Assembly (NCBI RefSeq): GCF_001423845.1
Contig: NZ_LMPM01000001.1
Span: forward strand, 1,693,398 to 1,757,397
Direction: 5' to 3'
DNA length: 64,000 nt
Source: Sphingomonas sp. Leaf357
GTDB lineage: Bacteria > Pseudomonadota > Alphaproteobacteria > Sphingomonadales > Sphingomonadaceae
The notes below the pieces were generated by a model that ran no database searches, was not told the DNA's origin, and worked only from the letters and a program-made list of their open reading frames with translations. The position numbers and the translations under genes are program-made. Of this stretch, positions 1 to 8,391 are shown in pieces. How positions within the stretch are numbered: position 1 is the stretch's first letter; the number at the start of each line of letters is the position of its first letter.

Positions 1-165
1 GACCGCGGCGAATGCGCGCGCATCGCCTTGCGCGTCGCGCAGGAACAGCGCGCGCTCGTTGCGCGGTGCTATGCCGATCAGCAGGACGACCGCACCCACC
101 GACACTGCGGCGGAGGTGAAGCTGTAGCGTTCGGCACGCGAATTGGATCTGGCTGGGTTTTCCAC
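1..165 (-). CDS. N-terminal part of an unidentified membrane protein (cut by window edge)
   Basis: Only the first 55 codons lie in the window; the gene runs off the left edge on the minus strand. A GTG at 165 gives a protein beginning VENPARSNSRAER, followed by one hydrophobic segment (about residues 18-31, SAAVSVGAVVLLIG) and then a charged stretch. An in-frame GTG at 183 is an alternative start; neither has a strong ribosome-binding site. The amino-terminal charged tail followed by one membrane span suggests an inner-membrane protein, possibly with a periplasmic domain beyond the edge. I do not recognise the family. Confidence 0.5.
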   Translation of the reverse strand, partial: MENPARSNSRAERYSFTSAAVSVGAVVLLIGIAPRNERALFLRDAQGDARAFAAV

Positions 166-337
166 GATCTTCGGATAGATCACTTCGAGGGGAAAAGCGA
201 TAGATCGTTGTGGTTACCCGACGACCTGTGCGATAACGGCACATAGGGTGGGGTTGTTTATGAATCGGATCGGGCAGGAAACGGGCGGCGCGCCGGAACG
301 GGATGGGCGACCCTCGGCCCGCGATCGGCGACCGGGC

Positions 338-982
338 ATGCATGCGCGGCTGTCGATCGCCGCCCTGGCCTGCCTTGGCGTCGCGGCCTGTACGGGCAGC
401 GGTGCCCAGCCGCTGACCGATCGGGAAAAGGTCGTGTTCGAGACGTTGAAGCTGCTCGCCGTGCCGGGCCAGGCGGTGTGCGTCGATGCCGCCACCGCCG
501 GTCGTCCGCTCGACGTCTATCGCACGATGGTGAGCAATCCGCCGCGCGGGCTGAAGCTGCCGGTCTGGTATGTGCCGGCGGGCTTGAAGCCGACCTCGGC
601 GTTGTCCGTCGGGCAATTGTACCGCACGACGCAGACCCAGGCGGCGGTCCATATCGATCAGCCGAACAATGCGACGCCGCAACTCGTGCCCGAATTGCAG
701 GCGCAGCTCGATCGCAATGCCTGGATCCTGTCGTCGCTGGCGGCGAACCGGAAGGTCATGATCTCGCCCGATTGGCCGGTCCCTGGCCTGCGCGCGCGGT
801 GGTGGCTGCGCAATCGCGTGTCGTTCCACTGCACGCCGAACTTCCGCATCTCCAATCCCGTCGTGGTGCGCAACGTCGCCTATGTCACGGTGACGGCGGA
901 TCATTGGGGCACGACCTATGCGCTGGCTCGGCAAGGGGCCGGCTGGGCGGTCCGGGCGCAGTGGAGCAACTGGCTGTACTGA
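338..982 (+). CDS. Putative lipoprotein of unknown function
   Basis: A 214-residue protein starting at ATG 338 begins with a short basic N-terminus, a hydrophobic core and a lipobox ending in Cys18 (GVAAC), so it should be lipid-anchored facing the periplasm. The rest has no motif I recognise. It contains several Trp/Tyr-rich segments (WYVP, RARWWLRNR) and ends WSNWLY, which suggests a compact beta-rich domain. An upstream in-frame ATG at 248 would add about 30 residues that do not resemble a signal peptide, so 338 is preferred. It lies upstream of the polysaccharide locus on the same strand, but there is no direct evidence that it takes part. Confidence 0.65.
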   Translation: MHARLSIAALACLGVAACTGSGAQPLTDREKVVFETLKLLAVPGQAVCVDAATAGRPLDVYRTMVSNPPRGLKLPVWYVPAGLKPTSALSVGQLYRTTQTQAAVHIDQPNNATPQLVPELQAQLDRNAWILSSLAANRKVMISPDWPVPGLRARWWLRNRVSFHCTPNFRISNPVVVRNVAYVTVTADHWGTTYALARQGAGWAVRAQWSNWLY

Positions 983-1062
983 CGGTGGCGGCGGGTCGCC
1001 CGCGTTGACGAATAATAAACCAATGCCGCTCTAAGCCCGTCGGGTATTCAGAGGAATTCGGC

Positions 1063-1326
1063 ATGGCCAGCGGGACTGCAGCAGCGAAGAAGCCCAATGC
1101 GATCGGCCCGGCACCGATCGAATTCGAGCCGCGGTCGCTGTCCTATGGCGGCCTGGTCGGTCAGATGATCGGCGAGATCGATTCGCGGATGGCGGCGCAG
1201 CAGGCCCCCGCTTTCGCGCCCGAATCGCCTTCGGACGTCTTTCACACCATTTCGGTCGCTTGCGGATATATCGGCCTGCTCGCCGGGTTCGTCGCCGCCG
1301 GCACGGGAATATTCCTGCTTTTGTAA
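1063..1326 (+). CDS. Small single-span membrane protein, unknown
   Basis: An 87-residue protein with a good ribosome-binding site (AGAGGAA about 7 bases before ATG 1063). The first 60 residues are hydrophilic and Pro/Ala-rich (PNAIGPAPIEFEPRSLSYGG). The C-terminal 25 residues form one hydrophobic helix ending in GIFLLL, so it is probably a tail-anchored inner-membrane protein. It precedes the sugar-transferase gene by about 190 bases on the same strand. I do not recognise the family; coding is supported by the ribosome-binding site and amino-acid pattern. Confidence 0.65.
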   Translation: MASGTAAAKKPNAIGPAPIEFEPRSLSYGGLVGQMIGEIDSRMAAQQAPAFAPESPSDVFHTISVACGYIGLLAGFVAAGTGIFLLL

Positions 1327-1518
1327 GGAATAACGCCGCCTGCCTGCCGCAAAGCGTGGTAGGGGCCGCGTCGTCTGATTGAAAGACGATCAACGTATCT
1401 TTAACCAGCGCAGCATGGAACAAGCTACGACGCGAGTCGTCGTCGTTTGGTTACGGTCGCGTAATCCTAGCCTCGGGGGCGAGTCGGGATGCCTGTTTTG
1501 TCCATCGGGGATTGAAGT

Positions 1519-2916
1519 ATGGACGTGGTGGACGGCGAAGGCGAAGGCGACACGTACCAGCGGTTTTCCACGCTCGGCTACGCAACGTCCAAGCAAGCCC
1601 GACGCTTTCAATTATACGCTTTGCTGGCCATCACGGATTCGATCAGCATAGTCGTCGCCTATGTGCTTGCCGGCCTGCTGCGTAATCGCGAGGTATTCGG
1701 TGCCAACGGCTTTTATCTCGCCGCGCTGATCACCCCGATCTTCCTCATCTTCGCCTTCAACAGCCAGGCTTATGGCTATCAGGTGCTGGTCAACTGGAAA
1801 CAGGGGCTGAGCAAGGCGCTGATGGCTTTCGTTCTGGCGGTCGTCGTCGTCTTGTTCGTGGCGTTCTACGCCCGCTCCTCGCTCGAATTCTCGCGCGTCG
1901 TCTATGGCGTGGGGTCGATGGCCGGTGCGGTCTTCCTCGTTGCCGGTCGCTACCTGTTCAAGCGCGTGGTCAACAAGACGAGTGACCAGCATCTGCGCGC
2001 GGAACTGGTCATCTGCGACAATTGCGTCGTGCCCGATGTCGGCGATGCCCGCGTGATCGATGCCGCGGCTTACGGCCTGCGCCCCAACCTGCGCGATCCC
2101 AAGATGCTCGATCGGCTGGGCAATGCCGTGCGCGGGGCGGATTACGTGCTGGTGTGCTGCCCGGTCGAGAATCGCCCGGCCTGGTCGCTGCTGCTCAAGG
2201 GCACCGACGTGCAGGGTCATGTGCTGGCCCCCGAATTCGACGAGGTCGGGGCGAACCATCTCAGCCGCTATCACGGCCAGTGCGTCATGCAGGTCGCGTC
2301 GGGGCCGCTCGACCTGCGCAGCCGCATGCTCAAGCGCGCGATGGATCTGTCGATGACGATTCCGGCGATCGTCTTCCTCTCGCCGCTGCTTGTGCTCGTG
2401 GCGCTGCTCATCAAGCTCGAGAGTCGCGGCCCGATCTTCTTCCGGCAGCAGCGCATGGGCCGCGGCAACCGGCTGTTCTCGGTCTACAAGTTCCGCTCGA
2501 TGCGCGTCGAGGATACCGATGCCGACGGCAAGCAGTCCGCGCAACGCGACGACAAGCGCATCACGCGCGTCGGGCGCCTGATCCGCGCGACCAGCATCGA
2601 CGAACTGCCGCAACTGCTCAACGTGCTGCACGGCGACATGAGCCTGGTCGGCCCGCGCCCGCACGCGCTCGGTTCGCTGGCCGGGGCCGAGCATTTCTGG
2701 GAGGTCGATCAGCGCTACTGGCATCGCCATTCGCTCAAGCCCGGCATCACCGGTCTGGCGCAGGTGCGTGGTTTGCGCGGCGCGACGCATGAACGCGAGG
2801 ATCTCGTCCGCCGTCTGCAGGCCGATCTCGAATATCTCAATCAATGGACTCTATGGCGGGACTTCGCGATCCTTGCCGCCACGATTCGGGTACTTGTACA
2901 TCCGAATGCTTTTTGA
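1519..2916 (+). CDS. Undecaprenyl-phosphate sugar-1-phosphate transferase (initiating EPS transferase)
   Basis: A 465-residue polyprenyl glycosylphosphotransferase. The N-terminal third carries four to five membrane spans (about residues 30-160). A soluble central region follows, then another span near residue 280. The C-terminal bacterial sugar-transferase domain (about residues 272-465) shows the family landmarks KRAMDLSM, the Pro-rich [30 protein letters not shown] and [11 protein letters not shown]. Proteins of this type attach the first sugar phosphate (glucose or galactose in most relatives) to undecaprenyl phosphate at the cytoplasmic membrane, which starts repeat-unit assembly. Its position at the head of the locus fits that role. 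The sugar cannot be read from the sequence. Confidence 0.93.
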   Translation: MDVVDGEGEGDTYQRFSTLGYATSKQARRFQLYALLAITDSISIVVAYVLAGLLRNREVFGANGFYLAALITPIFLIFAFNSQAYGYQVLVNWKQGLSKALMAFVLAVVVVLFVAFYARSSLEFSRVVYGVGSMAGAVFLVAGRYLFKRVVNKTSDQHLRAELVICDNCVVPDVGDARVIDAAAYGLRPNLRDPKMLDRLGNAVRGADYVLVCCPVENRPAWSLLLKGTDVQGHVLAPEFDEVGANHLSRYHGQCVMQVASGPLDLRSRMLKRAMDLSMTIPAIVFLSPLLVLVALLIKLESRGPIFFRQQRMGRGNRLFSVYKFRSMRVEDTDADGKQSAQRDDKRITRVGRLIRATSIDELPQLLNVLHGDMSLVGPRPHALGSLAGAEHFWEVDQRYWHRHSLKPGITGLAQVRGLRGATHEREDLVRRLQADLEYLNQWTLWRDFAILAATIRVLVHPNAF

Positions 2917-3015
2917 TTACGGGCCGGCTGTTCGTCGGGGATATCTTAACTAAAAGTCGTTTAAGACTGCTTGGGCGTTTGTCTCGCGCGGTGTGTTTTG
3001 TCAGGGGATGGGGTT

Positions 3016-3261
3016 TTGGAAACTGTATACGATTGGCTGACCGTCGCCATTTTCGGCGGGCTGATCACCTTGTTCCTTCAGCGTTCCAGCGCGGACGAGC
3101 CGAAGGACAAGATGTGGCAATATGCCCCGGCGGCGATCGGCTGCGCGGTGGCCAATTATCTCGGCAATCACGGGCAGGAGGCCCTGGCCTGGTTGGCGAT
3201 CGCCGCCATCGGGGTCTATGTCTGGTACGTGCTGAAGCCGCTGGAACATTGGAAGAAATAG
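3016..3261 (+). CDS. Exosortase-V-associated small membrane protein
   Basis: An 81-residue protein with two or three hydrophobic segments (VAIFGGLITLFL; YAPAAIGCAVANYL; ALAWLAIAAIGVYVWYVL) and a basic end (PLEHWKK). I take TTG 3016 as start because AGGGG sits eight bases upstream and the resulting LETVYDW beginning matches my memory of small accessory proteins next to exosortase V. An in-frame ATG at 2971 would add 15 residues without a good ribosome-binding site. It lies about 190 bases upstream of the exosortase on the same strand. The role is inferred from context; its biochemistry is unknown. Confidence 0.7.
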   Translation: METVYDWLTVAIFGGLITLFLQRSSADEPKDKMWQYAPAAIGCAVANYLGNHGQEALAWLAIAAIGVYVWYVLKPLEHWKK

Positions 3262-3449
3262 CACATAGGGGCAGGGTGCGGGGCGGCACCTGCCCGCTGT
3301 TCCCCGCGGTCGCGATGCGCTAATGGGGGGCGTGGCAGGGCAATCGATGTGGATCACATCGCACGACAATGCCGGGACGGTGGCCATGTTTTTGCGCGTG
3401 GGCCGTCGCGAGTGGGAGGCGGAAGATTAACGTTCAAAGTCCACTGGTC

Positions 3450-4319
3450 ATGGACCGACCCGTCGGTTCGCCAGCATTCTCCAGGCCGGGGCTGGTCATC
3501 GCGCTCGCGGCGGCGTGTCTGGCCGGCCCGACGATGTTCGATGTCGCGCGCGACAGCTGGTCGAGCGAGCAGGGTGCACACGGCCCGATCGTCCTGCTGA
3601 CCGGCATCTGGCTGCTGGTGCGCGAACTGCGCGCCGCGAAACCGCGTCCCCGGCCCGGCAACGCCGTGTTGACGGCGCTCCTGCTGCTGCCGCTGCTGAT
3701 CGTCTACACCCTGGCCCGCATCTCCGGCATCATCGAGATCGAGGGCTTCACGATGTATGCGGCGCTGATCGTCGCGGCGTACGGCATCTGGGGCGGCACG
3801 GTGTTGCGCGCCGTGTGGTTCCCACTCGTCTACATGCTGTTCGTGTTTCCGCCGCCGGACACGTTGTTCGCGATGCTGACCCAGCCGCTGAAGATCCTGA
3901 TCTCGCAGACGGCGGTGACGATGCTGCACGGCCTGGGCTATCCGATCGCCGGTTCCGGCGTGATGATCCAGATCGGACAATATCAGATGCTGGTCGCCGC
4001 GGCCTGTGCCGGCCTGAACTCGCTGCTCAGCCTCACGGCGCTCGGCATGTTCTATACCTATATCCGGCACAGTTCGAACTTCGCCTACATGCTCGTGCTG
4101 ATCTGCTTCATCCTGCCGATCGCGATCGTCGCCAATCTGGTCCGCGTGCTGCTGCTGCTGCTGATCACCTACCATTTCGGCGAAGCGGCGGGGCAGGGGT
4201 TCTTCCATGAACTCGCCGGCCTCAGCATGTTCGCTTCGGCTTTGCTGTCGATCTTCGTCCTCGATTGGCTGGGCACGCCGCTCCGTCGCAGGCTGGCGGC
4301 CAAGGGGCGCGTACAATGA
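3450..4319 (+). CDS. xrtV: Exosortase V, PEP-CTERM protein-sorting transpeptidase
   Basis: A 289-residue polytopic membrane protein with about eight spans. It contains the exosortase catalytic triad: Cys186 in AAACAGLNSL, Arg232 in NLVRVLLLL and His253 in FFHELAG. Exosortases are thought to cut PEP-CTERM tails at the periplasmic face of the membrane and pass the protein to a surface acceptor. Two PEP-CTERM candidates lie in this window (36978-38213 and 54944-56470). ATG 3450 is chosen because it gives a normal N-terminus; upstream in-frame codons from 3369 are Cys/Arg-rich and unlike the family. The stop overlaps the EpsI-domain gene by four bases, so they are co-translated. Assignment to the V subtype relies on the accessory neighbour and is less certain than the exosortase call. 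Confidence 0.9.
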   Translation: MDRPVGSPAFSRPGLVIALAAACLAGPTMFDVARDSWSSEQGAHGPIVLLTGIWLLVRELRAAKPRPRPGNAVLTALLLLPLLIVYTLARISGIIEIEGFTMYAALIVAAYGIWGGTVLRAVWFPLVYMLFVFPPPDTLFAMLTQPLKILISQTAVTMLHGLGYPIAGSGVMIQIGQYQMLVAAACAGLNSLLSLTALGMFYTYIRHSSNFAYMLVLICFILPIAIVANLVRVLLLLLITYHFGEAAGQGFFHELAGLSMFASALLSIFVLDWLGTPLRRRLAAKGRVQ

Positions 4320-5038
4320 GCGAGACCTCCACGAAACGGTCGGGCACTGCATCGGGTGCGGCGCGCCCGGCGCTGGTCGGGTCGCGGCGCGAACTGCTGA
4401 TCGGCGGCGGTTTCCTCGCGGCGGCGGCGACGGCGTTCGCGCTGAAGCCGCGCGATCCGCTCAACATGCTCGGCAAGAACAAGATCGAGTCGCTGGTGCC
4501 CAACCGGTTCGCCGGCTGGAACTTCGTCGCGGCGAGCGGACTGGTGCTGCCGCCCGAGGATCAGCTCGAAAAGCAACTCTACAGCCAGTTGCTGACGCGC
4601 ACCTACACCAATGCGCGCGGCGTGCAGATGATGCTGCTGATCGCCTATAACGGCGCGCAGGACGGCGTGGTGCAGATCCACCGGCCGGAGGTCTGCTATC
4701 CGGCCGGCGGGTTCAAGTTGACGACGATCGACGAACATACGCTGCCGCTGGCATCGGGTCTGGACGTGCCGTCGCGCTTCATCATCGCCGAGACGGGGCT
4801 GCGCCGCGAACAGATCATCTACTGGACGCGGCTGGGCCAGGCTTTCCCGCGCCGTTGGTCGGAACAGCGCTGGGCGGTATTCCGGCAGAATCTCGAGGGC
4901 AAGATCCCGGACGGACTGCTCGTGCGCATATCCAGCGTCTCGCCGGACGTCGGGATCGCCGAACTCGACGGATTTGCGCGCGATCTTTACGCTTCGGTGG
5001 GACCCACCATGCGACACGTGCTCGTCGGGCTTCGCTGA
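4316..5038 (+). CDS. EpsI-domain exosortase-associated protein
   Basis: A 240-residue protein starting at ATG 4316, which overlaps the exosortase stop (ATGA) and follows an AAGGGG ribosome-binding site. A Ser/Arg-rich N-terminus precedes one hydrophobic segment (LLIGGGFLAAAATAFAL, about residues 25-42), which may be a membrane anchor or twin-arginine-like signal. The rest is periplasmic. It carries the family hallmark IHRPEVCYPAGGF with its conserved Cys in a CYP motif. In many exosortase loci EpsI is fused to the exosortase or encoded next to it; its biochemical role is unresolved. Here it is a separate gene. Confidence 0.87.
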   Translation: MSETSTKRSGTASGAARPALVGSRRELLIGGGFLAAAATAFALKPRDPLNMLGKNKIESLVPNRFAGWNFVAASGLVLPPEDQLEKQLYSQLLTRTYTNARGVQMMLLIAYNGAQDGVVQIHRPEVCYPAGGFKLTTIDEHTLPLASGLDVPSRFIIAETGLRREQIIYWTRLGQAFPRRWSEQRWAVFRQNLEGKIPDGLLVRISSVSPDVGIAELDGFARDLYASVGPTMRHVLVGLR

Positions 5039-5103
5039 GGATCATCATCGACAAGTCATGCGCCGGCAAGGTCGCCGGCGTCACAGGGTTAGGAGAAACA
5101 AGG

Positions 5104-5985
5104 GTGAATAGAAAAACGAAGTTTATCGCCGGAACCGCCGCCGTCCTGGTGTTGCTGTCCGGTTGCCAGAAGAAGGTCGGCGGTCAGGTCGTCGCGGTCG
5201 TCAACGGCGAGGAAATCACGCAGCAGCAGCTCAACGCCGAACTGAACGGCGCGACGCTGCAGGCCGGCGCGGACAAGAAGGCGGTGATGGCGCAGCTGTT
5301 GCAGCGCGTCGTCGATCGCACGCTGCTCGTCCAGGCGGCGAAGGCCGACGGCCTCGATCAGTCGCCCGCCTATCTCGAACAGGCGCGCCGCCAGCAGGAT
5401 TCGCTGATCGTCAACATGCTGGCCGGCAAATTGTCCAAGAACGTGCCGGTGCCGGACAGCGCGGCGGTGTCGGCGTTCATCGCCAGCAACCCGACGATGT
5501 TCGCCGGGCGCAAGCGCTACGTGCTCGACCAGATCGTCTTCCCGCAGCCTTCCGACATGACGCTGGTGCGCGAGCTTCAGCCGGCGCACTCGCTCGACGC
5601 GATCGCCGCGATCCTCACCTCCAAGGGCATCCAGTTCCAGCGCGGCAATGGCCAGGTCGATTCGGGCATGCTGCCGCCGGAAGTGGCTTCCAAGATCGCC
5701 GCGTTGCCGTCGGGCGAACCGTTCCTGATCCCGGACAATGGTCGTCTCGTGGCCAGCGTGATCAAGTCCGCCGAAGCGATCACCACGCCCGAGGATCAGG
5801 CCAAGCCCGCCGCGCTCAACGTGCTGCGTCAGCAGGCGCTGGCCGAAGCGATGCGCAAGCAGGTCGCCAAGGCCCGCGCGGCCGCCAAGATCGAATATCA
5901 GGCCGGCTTCGCGCCCCCGCCGGGCGGCACGCCCGGTGCCGCTGGCGCTCCGGCCGGCGCACCGGCTGCCGCGCCGAAGATCTGA
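5104..5985 (+). CDS. EpsD-family peptidyl-prolyl isomerase lipoprotein
   Basis: A 293-residue SurA/parvulin-like lipoprotein. GTG 5104 is the start: TTAGGAG lies upstream and translation gives a basic N-terminus, hydrophobic core and lipobox LLSGC with Cys21. VVAVVNGEEITQQQLNAEL and the helical segment after it (about residues 30-130) resemble the SurA N-domain. A degenerate parvulin region follows (KRYVLDQIVF, about 140-235). The tail is Pro/Ala/Gly-rich (GTPGAAGAPAGAPAAAP). EpsD-like isomerases accompany exosortase/EPS loci and probably help fold exported or outer-membrane components. It closes the exosortase operon, just before a strong terminator hairpin. Confidence 0.85.
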   Translation: MNRKTKFIAGTAAVLVLLSGCQKKVGGQVVAVVNGEEITQQQLNAELNGATLQAGADKKAVMAQLLQRVVDRTLLVQAAKADGLDQSPAYLEQARRQQDSLIVNMLAGKLSKNVPVPDSAAVSAFIASNPTMFAGRKRYVLDQIVFPQPSDMTLVRELQPAHSLDAIAAILTSKGIQFQRGNGQVDSGMLPPEVASKIAALPSGEPFLIPDNGRLVASVIKSAEAITTPEDQAKPAALNVLRQQALAEAMRKQVAKARAAAKIEYQAGFAPPPGGTPGAAGAPAGAPAAAPKI

Positions 5986-6007
5986 CGACCCGATAAACGG
6001 GTGACCG

Positions 6008-6040
6008 ACGCCCGGCGATGCACTCCGCATCGCCGGGCGT
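6008..6040. terminator. Bidirectional terminator hairpin
   Basis: A perfect 13-bp inverted repeat (ACGCCCGGCGATG and its complement) with a 7-base loop sits between two convergent genes, the EpsD-like gene ending at 5985 and the TPR lipoprotein gene ending at 6061. The T tract is weak (TTCGTGTTTCGG on the plus side), but position and stem strength fit transcription termination for both sides. Confidence 0.8.
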
Positions 6041-6060
6041 TCGTGTTTCGGAAGCGTCGA

Positions 6061-7578
6061 TCAGCGCGTCGCGGTGGCGCCCGCCGTCGCCGGGGAAACC
6101 GGGTCCATCGGCCGTGGCTTGTCCGGAACCGCGGTCGGATCGATCGACGTCCGCAGCCGCTGCGCGCGCAGGCTGGTCGGCGCGGCGCGGGTCATGTCGC
6201 GCAGGGCATCGTTGGCGGCGTCGCGCCGGCCGCTCGCAATCAGCGTCTTGGCCAGCCGCGCGGTCAGTCGGGCATCGCCCGGCATCGCGCGCACGCCTTC
6301 GCGCAGCGCGACGGCGGCGAGATCGACGTCGCCGTGCGCGATCAGCGCATCGACCAGCGCCAGACGCGCCGTGGCGTTCTGCCCGTCGCCCGACACCGCC
6401 TGGCGCGCATCGGTGATCGCGGCGGCCGATTGGCCGCTCTTGCCGTACAACCGCGCCCGGGCGAGCAAGGCGCGGGGCTGGGCCGAATCGAAATCCAGGA
6501 TCTCGTTCAGCCGGCCGATCGCGTCGCCCCGCCGGCCCTGCAGGCCCATCGCATAGGCGAGTGCCGCCTTGGCATCGGAATTCTCCGCCGTCGGCGGCCC
6601 GTCCGCGTCCCGGCCGATGATCGCGATCGCGATCTCCGGATGCCCGATCTCGTTGGCGAACTGGGCGTAGGTCGATTTCATTTCCAGCGACATCATCGCC
6701 GCCTGCGCCGCGATCTGGTTCTGCGGTACCGCGTCGGGGCCCTCGGCGAGCCACAGTTCCAGGATGTTCCCGGCCAGCGCGATATCGCCCGGCCGGTCGA
6801 GCATGAGCTGACGGACGACGGTGTTCGCCTCGGCCGGCTGCCCGCTCTGGTACAGGATGTCGGCATATTCGAGCTGGACGTTGGGATCCTTGGGGTTGGC
6901 CGCGGCGAGGCGCTTTATCGTGAAGCCGTAGCGCGTCCGGTCGAGCGCCTGACTGTACAGATCCTTCAGGAACGTCAGCCGGGGGGTATTGTCACCGCTG
7001 GCCGTCAGCGATCCCTCGATCAGCGCGGCGGCCTCGTTGAAATTGGCCCGTGCCGCCAGGACGCGTGCCTTCAGGATCTGCGCGCCGAGGTCCTCGGGAT
7101 TCTTCGCCAGCACCTGTTCGGCAAAGCGCAGCGCCGCGTCCTTGTCGCCGCGTTGCAGCGCCGCGCCGCCCTTCATCACCAGCGGCAGATTGTCGCCCGG
7201 CGTCAGCAGCAGCAGCTGGTCGGCATATTTGTCGACCTTGTCGGGCTGTCGCACGGAAAGGCCCAGCTGGCAGATCAGCCGCATCGCCTCCACGTTGGTG
7301 CGATCGAGCTGGATGACGTTCTCATAGGCCGTGAACGCGCCGCCATAATCGCTCGCGGCCAGGCTGACCCGCCCGAGCAGCAGCCAATAGTCGCTGACAT
7401 CGTCGCGTGCCGCCACCGCTTCGTGCGCCGCGCGCAGCGCGTCGGGGATGCGGCCTTGCTGCAGCGCCATGTCCGCCTCGGCGGCGGCCTTGGCGGCAGT
7501 CGTGTCGGCCGATGAACAACTCGTCACAGCAAAAGCCATGGCGAAGACTGGAATAAGGAGGCGTTTGTACTTCATCAT
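6061..7578 (-). CDS. TPR-repeat lipoprotein of the EPS/exosortase locus
   Basis: A 505-residue protein beginning with a lipoprotein signal (MKYKRLLIPVFAMAFAVTSC, lipobox Cys21 counted from the first of two adjacent ATGs). About a dozen tetratricopeptide-like helical hairpins follow (for example YWLLLGRVSLAASDYGGAFTAYENVI and ALAYAMGLQGRRGDAIGRLNEIL). The last 25 residues are Pro/Thr/Ala-rich. TPR lipoproteins in EPS systems usually serve as periplasmic scaffolds linking the polymerase or co-polymerase with the outer-membrane exporter; that role is inferred here. It is read divergently from the export-protein operon, with a 195-base shared promoter region, so the two could be co-regulated. Confidence 0.85.
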   Translation of the reverse strand: MMKYKRLLIPVFAMAFAVTSCSSADTTAAKAAAEADMALQQGRIPDALRAAHEAVAARDDVSDYWLLLGRVSLAASDYGGAFTAYENVIQLDRTNVEAMRLICQLGLSVRQPDKVDKYADQLLLLTPGDNLPLVMKGGAALQRGDKDAALRFAEQVLAKNPEDLGAQILKARVLAARANFNEAAALIEGSLTASGDNTPRLTFLKDLYSQALDRTRYGFTIKRLAAANPKDPNVQLEYADILYQSGQPAEANTVVRQLMLDRPGDIALAGNILELWLAEGPDAVPQNQIAAQAAMMSLEMKSTYAQFANEIGHPEIAIAIIGRDADGPPTAENSDAKAALAYAMGLQGRRGDAIGRLNEILDFDSAQPRALLARARLYGKSGQSAAAITDARQAVSGDGQNATARLALVDALIAHGDVDLAAVALREGVRAMPGDARLTARLAKTLIASGRRDAANDALRDMTRAAPTSLRAQRLRTSIDPTAVPDKPRPMDPVSPATAGATATR

Positions 7579-7678
7579 GCGATACGTACTCGAAGCGATG
7601 TAAATAATAGCTTTGCGAGTTTCGGGGCATCAGGCAATCCGAATTCGCGCGCACCGGTCATGGACGGGGTGGCGACAT

Positions 7679-7700
7679 AAATGCGCATCTCCCCGCATTT
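7679..7700. promoter_or_regulatory. Inverted repeat in divergent EPS promoter region
   Basis: AAATGCG and its exact complement CGCATTT are separated by eight bases, in the 195-base gap between the divergent TPR-lipoprotein and export-protein genes. The size and spacing suit a dimeric regulator site. No regulator is identified and no clear -35/-10 pair is assigned. Confidence 0.35.
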
Positions 7701-7773
7701 ACTCTCTTTTCGCCTAGCACAGCGACCGTGTGTTGGGTTAAGACCGCGGCGACGAATAATTGGGGGGCTACAA

Positions 7774-8391
7774 ATGCGCTTATCCGCTAAGCTGGCGGCG
7801 TGCGGCATCGTTTTCGGAATGATCGCGAGCGGGGGGGCGGCTTCGGCCCAGTCCAGTTCGGTCACCGTGACGGCCCCATCCACGCCGATCAAGGCCTATC
7901 GCATCAACCCCGGCGACGAGATCGAGGTCTATGTCTGGGGTGAGGAGCGCCTGCAGCGCACCGTGAAGGTGCTGCCGGACGGGACGTTCGCGTTCCCGCT
8001 GGTCGGTCAGGTCGATGCCATGAACAAGCTTCCGCAGGAAGTCGAGGCGGCGGTCGCGGTCGGGCTGAAGTCGCAATATCGCGATACCGTGCCCAAGGTC
8101 ACCGTATCGGTGCGTCAGCCCACCGGCCTGCAGTTCAGCGTCGCCGGCAAGGTGCGGACGCCCGGTGCGTTCACGCCCGGTCGCTACATCAACGTGCTCG
8201 AGGCGCTGACCATGGCCGGCGGTCCGGCCGATTTCGCCAACCTTTCCGAAGTCACGATCCTGCGCAAGGTCGGTGGCCGGCTGACCGCGATCAAGGTGCG
8301 GTTGACCGACGTGCTGAAGGGCAATCCCAGCCCGCGCGATCTGTCCGGCATTCCGCAGCTTGAAAGCGGCGATACGGTGATCGTCCCATGA
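7774..8391 (+). CDS. Outer-membrane polysaccharide export protein (Wza/OPX family)
   Basis: A 205-residue protein with a Sec signal peptide (cleavage likely after ASAQ, near residue 25), then the polysaccharide-export domain (YRINPGDEIEVYVWGEE, about residues 43-125) and a SLBB-type domain (FSVAGKVRTPGAFTPGRYINVLEAL, about 128-205). ATG 7774 follows a GGGGGG-rich site and gives a proper signal peptide; the in-frame ATG at 7681 does not. It lacks the C-terminal outer-membrane helix of full-length Wza, so the pore may need the beta-barrel protein encoded next. First gene of a four-gene operon joined by 4-bp overlaps. It corresponds in type and position to the export proteins of sphingan clusters. 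Confidence 0.92.
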   Translation: MRLSAKLAACGIVFGMIASGGAASAQSSSVTVTAPSTPIKAYRINPGDEIEVYVWGEERLQRTVKVLPDGTFAFPLVGQVDAMNKLPQEVEAAVAVGLKSQYRDTVPKVTVSVRQPTGLQFSVAGKVRTPGAFTPGRYINVLEALTMAGGPADFANLSEVTILRKVGGRLTAIKVRLTDVLKGNPSPRDLSGIPQLESGDTVIVP

